Part shown: positions 46,001 through 56,747 of the stretch, piece by piece | Layout of the letters: each line of letters begins with the position of its first letter | How positions within the stretch are numbered: position 1 is the first letter of the stretch | DNA from: Thermomucor indicae-seudaticae | Lineage: Eukaryota; Mucoromycota; Mucoromycetes; Mucorales; Lichtheimiaceae | NCBI GenBank assembly: GCA_000787465.1 | Contig: JSYX01000076.1 | Span: forward strand, 1 to 56,747 | Reading direction: 5' to 3' | Length of the DNA stretch: 56,747 nt | Position numbers and translations under genes: made by a program | Notes under the pieces: generated by a model | Database searches by the model: none | What the model was told of the DNA's origin: nothing | What the model saw: the letters and a program-made list of their open reading frames with translations, nothing else

Positions 46001-47443
46001 GTTACTGGAGGCATGATTCAAAACGCCTATTAATACGGATCAGTGCTTCAATATTGAGTTATCCTTGATTGCTCTTTGACAAACCATAAAGCGACAAGCT
46101 TTCTTTGCCTCTTTTTTGATGAATATTTGGATGCATTTCCTTTTCGAATATATTGAGTGCCCTAGTATTGATAACGTGTATTAATATGAAGAAGCCACCG
46201 TTTGCAAGATTAGAACTGGTATTCTACGGACCTCTGAGTATCTAGCGATACATGCATGTGATGAGCGCTAGAACCACAGTTCGAATTAGTCCATCAGCGC
46301 CCAAGGAGACTACTTCACATCTCTTAATTCCACATACGCTGAAAACATTTTGAGAACAAAAGGATATAGATCACCGTCGCTATCAGTATCCGTAGCTGAA
46401 CGCGTTGCATACTCTTTGACCATAAGCAAGTACTTAAATAACGCTCCAGCACAGCCGACCTGTTACAATCCGTTGGTATAGCCAGATATTGCACGTCAGT
46501 GGAAGCTGAAATTACCGAGTTTTGGCTCTCCAGATCAATCAGGCATGTTATCTCAAGGTACGCTTGGCGTCTTCCACCATCGTATGGATCTTCACAATAA
46601 ACGTTTTCGTATGACTCGTCATCGGACAAGTTTGAAGGTTTGGATTGCGTCCAGCTGGCCCCCAATGAACCTTGCTCTCGAGCGTACCAAGATAAAAGCT
46701 CGCTTTTGCCCTTGTCATAAGCGAAATCTTTGAATGGAAGCTCTTGAAGTTGAAGGTCGCCATAGCCTACAATTCGTTATTAATCGCTTTCACAGAAGCT
46801 GCCTACAATATTTCAGGAACCGAATGGTGTGTATTACTATTATGAAGCTCCATGAAGAAGCTAGTCCAGTCGTCGTTGTCTTCCGGGAAGATAATAATTT
46901 TTGGCATGACTTGATCGATTACTACGACCATGGTTAGTATTTATTTTGGATTGAGGTGACAACTGTCGTTATTACATGTCTGCAATAAATCATATGGAGA
47001 AGACACTTCCGTATCTTCTGCCATGTACAGTTCGCGATGCTCGTGCGCATAGTACGCACAACCCAGCCGATTTCTTGCCCAACAGAGAGCCATAATTGGA
47101 TCAAGTACACCACTTCCAGGATCAGTCTCATACGTTAAGCATGAGTGAGCAGACGTTATCGATAAGAGTATCTAATGTTACAAACCTCGTTACAATATGA
47201 TTCTTCGTTTAGCATGTTGCTCTCTCGATTAATGTTATGATGGGTCCGAGAGGAGGGTTCCATGCCGGAATTGCTATTAGATATGACATGGCGCTTATCC
47301 GGATTCGTGGAAGGTGACACAGACAATCCAGAGCCATATGCAGAAGGCTGATGCTGCGACTGCATACGTTGAGAATACAAAGATCTTCTACTGATAGTAT
47401 AACTGCATTCAGCGCCATCTTCGTTAGCGTAATATTGATGCAT
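43014..47443 (-). CDS. MSH5: MutS homologue 5 (meiotic MSH5)
   Basis: MSH5 forms a clamp with MSH4 that stabilises meiotic recombination intermediates; it does not repair mismatches. About 15 exons. The N-terminus (MHQYYANEDGAECS) is Ser/Asn-rich and leads to DPIMALCWARNRLGCAYY. The lever/core region has GRHKLKSWLQRPLLDFDAIK. The ATPase has RHPMQELSVDVFIPND, Walker A LLTGANFSGKSVYIRQV (about 44230-44270), RSLVIVDEFGN (Walker B, about 43850) and TDPTEGASLLCATLAYFLSK. The C-terminal exons include FGPWCASIAGIPAEIVRR and end in an acidic DEESDPVTST with stop 43014-43016. In Walker A the usual Pro of GPNxxGKS is Ala. The presence of MSH5 suggests a meiotic programme. It is divergent from SEC18, 142 bp between starts. 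Confidence 0.9.
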
Positions 47444-47585
47444 CGTCCTTGCTGCAGTCGCTTGAAGGAAGGAAAGAGTAGAAAAGAGGGACGCTGTTTC
47501 GGCAGCTTGCGTAATGAACGGTCGGACGGCGAATAAGATTACGGCTCCTATGCACCTCGGTTCAGGCTGCTTTTCCCGAGTTACA
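47444..47585. promoter_or_regulatory. divergent promoter between MSH5 and SEC18
   Basis: 142 bp between the two start codons. A constitutive trafficking gene and a meiotic gene would share this stretch. It could be partly coding if SEC18 uses the in-frame upstream ATG at 47514. No obvious TATA box. Confidence 0.5.
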
Positions 47586-50610
<3,025 letters not shown>

Positions 50611-51536
50611 AATGAACATGTATCATATATATATTGAGTTTGACATCGAATATTGGACATTTTTGTTCTGTACACTATTACGTGGTCCGAAGTTCGCCGA
50701 TGTTTATTATACCAGTGTTTCACTATGAAACCACATGGTGTGAACATGTCCATGCCCGATGAACATGCTGGTTTTGCGCCCTTTATAAAAACATCGTGCA
50801 CGGTATACGTAGACGTTCTATGTTTCCGGACAGCTACCAGTCTTTGGCAAGCTTACACCAGTCTGCAAGACGTGTCTCTGCGTCTCTCAATTTATAAATG
50901 TTGGTCTAGACACTCCCCCGGGTGAAGTGCTTAAATCTACATTTATAGACTGATTTATTACCAATCTAAGGCACTCATAGTTTACGGTATGGACTGCACT
51001 GGTATCTGAGATGTCGATCTACGGAATTTTAGGCTGGCAACCGACGTTTTCCGCGGGTCCTGGCTTATAGCCGGGTACATGAAGACCATAATACGGGAAT
51101 TAATGCACGTTTTTCATACAAATTAATCGCCGTCTCAGTCCCTAACTGTGCTCGGACATCCATAACAAAGAAACTCGGCGTACATAGCTTCCTGGGCATC
51201 GATTTATCTCCGTATTTGCTCTGGCTTTGCGTAAGCCCTCGTTCCATTTATTTTATCATCCTCAATGTCTGATAGGCGGCATCCAGGCAAGAGAAAGGCT
51301 AAACATGAATGATATCCAACGTGACTTGAGTATGACGCTGCTGCTCGCGTGGCCCACGGATCAAAAAAGCCAAATGAATACAAAAGGGTCATCTGCCCAT
51401 ATCAGGTCGTCTTCTTTCAATTATGCAAAGGGACTTTACGCTGTAGCCATACGGGTTTCGCTTATCCACGTCGCAGGCTTGTTGCATGCATTCATAGAAA
51501 GAAGACTTTCCACCCGCTATCTTTTTAGTTTTAAAC
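50611..51536. other. intergenic between SEC18 and the yippee-like gene
   Basis: About 925 bp. Short open frames on both strands (for example 51227-51571, +) show no recognisable content. A T/C-rich stretch just before 51537 suits the 5' UTR of the yippee gene. Confidence 0.4.
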
Positions 51537-51962
51537 ATGACCAAACGACATCAAGTCTATCTTTCAGATAACCGGATTTACAGTTGTAACACTTGTCATT
51601 CACACTTGATCTCTCATGACGACATCATTTCGAGAGCTTTTCAAGGACGAGTAAGTATATGTTTTACGGAGATGCAATGGGCGTACTTCTTGAAATCTAG
51701 AAGACTATGATTCTGACCATGTTGCCCACTTTAGCACGGACCTGCGTTTTTGGTAGGTCGCGTGGTCAACATTTCCGTCGGAGTCAAGGAGCAGCGGATG
51801 CTCATCACCGGAATGCACACGGTAGCCGATATTTTCTGCAACATTTGCTCTACGAAAATTGGATGGAAATACCTTTATGCTTTCGAAGAAACTCAAAAGT
51901 ACAAGGAGAATAAGTACATTATAGAAAAAGCCAAAATTGCTAAAGAAATCCTTTGGGATTAA
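51537..51962 (+). CDS. yippee-like zinc-binding protein
   Basis: Small conserved zinc-binding protein of uncertain function; animal YPELs are linked to the centrosome and nucleolus, and yeast Moh1 to stationary-phase survival. Two exons: 51537-51650 (MTKRHQVYLSDNRIYSCNTC, then ISRAFQGR) and 51735-51962 (HGPAFLVGRVVNISVGVKEQ, MLITGMHTVADIFCNICSTK, IGWKYLYAFEETQKYKENKY, ending KEILWD). The two CxxC pairs, CNTC and CNIC, are the yippee zinc ligands, spaced as in the family. Every family block is intact. The intron has GTAAGT at its start and TTTAG at its end. The RRM gene starts 67 or about 290 bp downstream, depending on its true ATG. Confidence 0.95.
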
Positions 51963-52253
51963 GCCATTTTTTCCAAATCATAAGACGCACATGAAATAAT
52001 ATATTTTGACTCTACATGGCTAAACCTTTTGGATCTGTACTGTCATCAAGAAATGGACAACTTGTATAAACCTCTACTTAAAGCTACAAATCTTTATAAA
52101 AATTGTCGTGATGAAAAAGAGACAAAGCATGCTGTTATCAGTCATGCAAAGCAAAGGGGTCTCCACGGGGTTTCCATGCGTCATGTGGGTTACCGAAATT
52201 TAGCCCACTTCAGCCTGCTCTTCATCCTTGTTTCAACTCTTCCGCTTTCTAAA

Positions 52254-54536
52254 ATGTCCTTCCCACAGAGTTCAGAAGTCTGTCATATTCCCTGCTTGAC
52301 CCCCGGATCGGCTTGTAATGGTGCCCAAACCTATAGCAACCCATATGAACCTGTTTCTGTTCCTGGTTACACCACAGACGCCATGCCCAGTACCGCCGAC
52401 GGGACCAACGAGGGCGATTGGTTTCTGGAGCGGCAACAGGATCCTTCACGGTTTGAAGGGTTCCTGAATGCACCCATGACACGCTCAAGCTCTTGCAGCT
52501 CGGACAGTCTCCAAATCATCATTGATCCTGAAACAGATGACAGTGCTAGTAGCAGCATTGGAAATGGTGGTGGACCTCCGGCAACCCTTCCGCAGGCAGG
52601 CCCTCACAACCGACGTGCCACTTCAGATTCAGGCCTCAAATCCAGTTCTTCGGAAAAGGAATACAATCTGCGATACTGCACGTCAGAACCGTTACCAAAC
52701 TCCGTGAGAACCGGTAGTGGGCGGCCTACTACTACCGTTGACCGCAGCCTTTGGCGCTCGCCGCCGCAACCATCTAAGCATAGCCCCAAAAGAAGTTTCA
52801 CCAAGCCTTTGCCATCACGATACCATAACAAGTTGAACTCCTTTTTGAAAAATGAGACGTTATATGAGAAGGAGCCTTTCCAGACCGGCCCATCCGTTGA
52901 TTACTTATTTGGACGTACGGAGAAGCAATGCCCCGAATGTGAAAAGGAGAAGACTCAGAGACGCAGCGGCGGCAGCAGTAGCAGCAGCCGGGGTGGTCGT
53001 GATACTGAGAAGGAATCTTCGCAGCATAGCAAAAGATCGACACGCTGCGCTGACGACAGCGCTATGTCCTTTTCTGCTAATACTGCAGAAGAAACAACAA
53101 CAATGGATCTTTCAGCAGATGTGCATCCGTCAAAAGAATTTCTGGAGACGGAAATCGACTATTGCACCATGTGGGTTGGCAACTTTGATAGCACAGTAAC
53201 TTTTCACGATGTCCAGCTACTGTTTCAAGACAAACATGTACTGGTAAGTTCCTACGACCTAGGTGTTTCTTTGTGGAAATTCCGATAGAGAAACTATCTG
53301 TCTAGTACATTGAGTATCGTCTACCAAAGCGACATGCCTACATAACATATCGAAGCCGCGGGGCAATGCTGTATGCTGTCCGCAAGTTCAACAATCTCGG
53401 TAAATGCAAGCTCTTGGGAGCTTTGTATTGGTTTCATGGCTCACGGCCCTTTGCATAGTGTTTCGTGGTATCTACTTGTGCTGTATTCCTGTGCAGGTTA
53501 GAGAAGAAACATCATCTATTTGGTTTTCACTCGATTGACCTGTTCGAAATGTTTCCCTGATTTTTAGTTTATGGCACCGCCTTCATATTCGGCTCGACAA
53601 GAAAGCACCGAATCTGCAGAAAGCAATATGCGCGCGTTGGAAAAAGCAAGCTCTTTCCAGGCTGCTGACAGTCTATCGTATGAAACCCCGATTTGGAATT
53701 ATTATGGTGTGGACGATGGCAGTAGCAGCTTCTTTAAAAGATTCAGACCAGCATTCGGTCATGGATTGCCGGTGTTGGCATGCGAAGGACCTGACGCGTG
53801 GAAGCGGAAGGTCCACTACGTTATACTCAGATTGCGGTCCCAGCGAGACTTACAAGAAAGTACGGAGACAGGCTATTGGCGGGTTAAACGCAAACAAAGG
53901 GATGCACTGAATCAGCTTTACGAGGTATATCATGCAAGCATAGGAAAGCATGAAAAAAGTTCATCTGTGTACGGTTTATGTAGACGTCAGCCCAAGTATA
54001 CATCATCTTTACCTTGAATGGAAGCCATGAACTTCAAGGGTATGCTAGGTATGTAAAAGGTTTCCACCTCTAAACAGTTTGAACATTGAAACCGAAATAC
54101 ACGAGCTGTTTCAGGATGGAGAGCCCTGTGATAGATCTGATATCCAGGCATATGCCATCCAACAAACATGTACTCGCTGGAACACCATTCGAAGGCCTTA
54201 ATGCTGGCCAAAAAGACGGGGCCACAGAAAATCATGCTGTCGACAAGAAGCAATCGGATTGTGCGGCGGCAGGAAAAAAGCTTAATCTTCGTTATTGGAG
54301 ACACGTTATGCGTCTACGGTGGATGTCAGCGTGAGTTACTAGTATTTGTGGACAACATGTCTTTGGCAATTGGCTAAACTATTGCATCCCTGACAAAAAG
54401 CAAGCGCTCTTCGCCTGGTAACACAACGGTCCTACGTCTAGATGTTTGTGACAAAGAAACTGAGGAGCTTAGAGAATTGGATGAAGAGACAGGAAAAAGC
54501 CTCATTGAGATAATCAATGATGGCCACATGGAGTAG
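52254..54536 (+). CDS. RRM-domain protein with long disordered N-terminus (exon structure unresolved)
   Basis: Exon 1 is long and Ser/Pro-rich (MSFPQSSEVCHIPCLTPGS; RRSGGSSSSSRGGRD) and ends in the first half of an RRM, DYCTMWVGNFDSTVTFHDVQ, LLFQDKHVL. The next exon continues YIEYRLPKRHAYITYRSRGA, MLYAVRKFNNL. Later exons give ESTESAESNMRALEKASSF, GVDDGSSSFFKRFRPAFGHG, KALMLAKKTGPQKIMLSTRS, EKSLIFVIGDTLCVYGG and finally EELRELDEETGKSLIEIIND with stop 54534-54536. A working join uses donor 53400 and an acceptor about 53600, then donor after LYE and an acceptor near 54113, but frames change again near 54140-54200. Either an unseen intron or a frame disruption is present. An in-frame ATG at 52029 would add 75 residues. 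Probably RNA-binding; no closer identity. Confidence 0.65.
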
Positions 54537-55571
54537 CCGGTTTGTTAGTCTTGCTTAAGACAGTGTTATGCAATGCAAAGATGCCTCTTTTTTATGATAG
54601 CTGTACAACCTTGTTTTATATGCTCATGGAATAAATCGATCGAGATACCGTTTTCCTGTTTAATGAGTTACGTCCTGATTTCGAAAACTTTTGCCGTGGA
54701 GTATTATATAGCTTAGCAAACAAACGAATACGAATATTCGAATAACGTGCCGATCCCTATCTGCGACACTGTAGTTCAGCCTGCCTCATGTAGATATTCT
54801 TTGATGTGCAATTGCATGGAGCACTTGAAAGCAAAGCTGTAATCCAGACGCTATGACGAACGTTTGCTTCCATTTACCAGAACAGCGCTTGAAAGCAGGA
54901 ATGGCGTTGCAATAGTTTGCTTGTTATTGCTTTCCCTCGCCGGCCCGATAAAATCTTGGTACAGCTCCAGCGTCGCACTTTTGACAGATTGTTTACGTGC
55001 AGGAAACTTGGCATTACCTGAGCTAGCGTCAGTCATCGAGGTCGCCAAGCAGTTATAAGGGATCGTCATCAAAATACCCGACATCGGCATTCGATCCGAT
55101 CCACCTATTCGAAGTGCTATTATGATGAAGAACAGCTGTATTACTATCGTGGGCGCTAATGATAATTTATCTAATTATCCTTTGCCACTCAAATCCGCTG
55201 CCAGCATCTTCCTGAGCAGTCTATCAGCATCGTAGTATATTCCGCCTCGTCAGGCAATCCGAAGCGTCGGATAATCTACTGTATCTGCGCAGAATTCTAG
55301 AATAAAGCCTGTAAATCGAAGATCCGCCGAAACTGCTGTAATGTAAGAGTGGAGTTTCTGGCTTTTCAAGAAGACATCTGGCAGCTTTTGTCTTCAGAAC
55401 TAGCTACATAATGGTGTTTCATTTATCTATTGTGCATACTTACTGGCAGCTATCGCCAATATATATCTAGCAACGCAGGCGACGCATTTGTTCACAGCAT
55501 TTGCTTCGAGATTATTATGGACCAGCGGTGACAACGCGCGGAGAAAGTCAATGGATGCAGACCTATGGCTT
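54537..55571. other. intergenic, nothing recognised
   Basis: About 1 kb of AT-rich sequence after the RRM gene. Small open frames overlap on both strands near 54851-55090 without recognisable content. Confidence 0.4.
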
Positions 55572-56276
55572 TCAAAAAATCCACAGGTTGGACGCTGATC
55601 GCCTCGTGTAGTCGCGGAGGAAGCGGATGCCTTGCGCGTTTCGAACGGACTCAACCTGAACATTTGCATTAAACTGCTTGTCTCCAGGGCTCTCAATGGG
55701 ACGCATCGGACGGGCCAGGGGTAGGACGCGAGACCCAGTCAGGATAGTCAGTTGGGACACTCGTGGTCCCGGTAGCCAAATGAGTCGGGTGCCGGGACGA
55801 CCTGTCCCGATTACTGGCCCTACCTGTCTGTCTGTAATATTTGCACGATAGGTTCCGGTAATGCTGAGCCACAGAAGGATGCCAGGTTCCATCCATGGAA
55901 CTTCGGGAGGAATTCCTGATCTTTTGCAAAGCGCTCCAATCGGGAGCCCGTTTAGTGTTATGGTCGGCAGTAATTCCACTGCTTTCAACGCGTTCATTTC
56001 GACAGGACAATAAACAGACGGCACTGTGATGGTCGTTAATATTGTGCGTTCCTTGATAGCAAAGACTAACGTAGTTGCCAGTGTTTCCAGCGCGCCCGCG
56101 CAATAAAGCGAAAAGTTGATGACGCGGCGGCCCCACATGACGAATAGCCCACTCATGATGAAGAGCTCCCAGACCCGCCTAACATAAATGCAGACCCAAG
56201 AGGCATACAATCTTCGCGGCATCAAAACGTCCAAACCGGTTTGCCGCCTCGCACATTGACGACAGGACATCCACAT
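55572..56276 (-). CDS. unassigned open frame, 234 codons
   Basis: A continuous minus-strand frame from an ATG at 56274-56276 (MWMSCRQCARRQTG). The first 80 residues contain hydrophobic stretches (LFIMSGLFVMWGRRVINFSL; TLATTLVFAIKERTILTTIT). The middle is Pro/Gly-rich (GRPGTRLIWLPGPRVSQLTI). No known domain is seen. A second frame on the same strand (55693-56136, 147 codons) overlaps it, so at least one is spurious. The length is somewhat more than expected by chance in this base composition, but there is no homology support and no splice pattern like its neighbours. Confidence 0.25.
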   Translation of the reverse strand: MWMSCRQCARRQTGLDVLMPRRLYASWVCIYVRRVWELFIMSGLFVMWGRRVINFSLYCAGALETLATTLVFAIKERTILTTITVPSVYCPVEMNALKAVELLPTITLNGLPIGALCKRSGIPPEVPWMEPGILLWLSITGTYRANITDRQVGPVIGTGRPGTRLIWLPGPRVSQLTILTGSRVLPLARPMRPIESPGDKQFNANVQVESVRNAQGIRFLRDYTRRSASNLWIF

Positions 56277-56747
56277 GGAGCAATCAAAGGTAGAGTGTCT
56301 TTAAGAAAAGAAGAGAAAGAAATCGAAAGAACAAAAAGGAGTTTTTCGGTCCATTTTATACGGACTGATGAATGTCAGCGTCGATTTTCATGCAACAAGT
56401 GTGTTTCGTGTGATTCTTGCCACAACTGGGAAATTCTTGATATCCTCAGCTATGTAGCATCTGGTTTCATATTTGGTTTGGGGAATATACAATTAAGTCG
56501 AAGAGGAAAATCATGTTGGAGTAATACTGTTAAGACGGACCAGCAAGCCCAATTTCGGCTTCAATTAAGGGAATAGGTCGTTACAGTTTCAGATTCTCAG
56601 AGAAGATGGTCAATAGCGAGCTAATACATGCTGATATAGTCCAGACTGAAGGGAAAGACTGCAGTTTACAAACGCTAAGCAGAAAATGTCCGGAATCCTG
56701 TACTGGACCAGTTGTGGAAATTTTGATTTTTCCCGGAGATTTGCGAC
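56277..56747. other. window end, nothing recognised
   Basis: A plus-strand frame (56241-56576) overlaps the previous candidate's start and contains a Cys cluster FSCNKCVSCDSCHNWE, which could be part of a zinc-binding domain but stands alone. No further support. Confidence 0.3.

Overview
This is eukaryotic nuclear DNA, almost certainly from a fungus. The genes are close together and full of short GT-AG introns (mostly about 45-100 nt). Some products are typically fungal (APSES-type transcription factor, Gwt1, arginase). Others are usually seen together in animals and early-diverging fungi (HEATR6, CCDC174, yippee-like, AMSH, NC2-alpha/DRAP1, an SLC49/FLVCR-like transporter, MSH5). That mixture suggests Mucoromycota or a neighbouring early-diverging lineage, but this is inference from gene content, not a phylogeny. 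Exon limits below were read by eye from splice consensus and frame continuity, so gene spans are firmer than individual junctions.

Layout. 1-79 holds the possible tail of a plus-strand gene. 161-1805 (-) is FBXO9. 2171-6302 (+) is HEATR6. 6395-9034 (+) is a peroxisomal ABCD half-transporter. 9406-10469 (-) is arginase. 10776-17070 is accessory: a truncated aldehyde dehydrogenase remnant, copies of a TA-flanked MITE (one split by a 0.8 kb insertion), an orphan Ser/His-rich protein, and coding-like shards. 17071-18334 (+) is an APSES transcription factor, 18399-19523 (+) CCDC174, 19666-24724 (-) CHD1. 25277-27094 (-) is GWT1 and 27186-29242 (+) AMSH, sharing a 91-bp divergent promoter. 29900-30245 is a GC-rich stretch that looks like a structured non-coding RNA gene. 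30694-32548 (+) is an MFS transporter, 32823-33914 (-) endonuclease G, 34412-34591 another MITE. 35387-37054 and 38733-40631 (+) are two Dbp5/DDX19-type helicases in tandem. 41003-41671 (+) is NC2-alpha. 43014-47443 (-) is MSH5, divergent from SEC18/NSF at 47586-50610 (+). 51537-51962 (+) is yippee-like, 52254-54536 (+) an RRM protein. The last 2.2 kb has only an unassigned open frame.

The genes do not form one pathway. They are mostly housekeeping: ubiquitin and deubiquitination (FBXO9, AMSH), chromatin and transcription (CHD1, APSES, NC2-alpha), RNA export and splicing (Dbp5 pair, CCDC174), membrane traffic and lipid metabolism (SEC18, GWT1, ABCD), meiosis (MSH5) and nitrogen metabolism (arginase). 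I saw no convincing new multi-gene system. The points most worth following are the structured RNA candidate, the MITE family with its nested insertion, and the diverged tandem Dbp5 paralogue.
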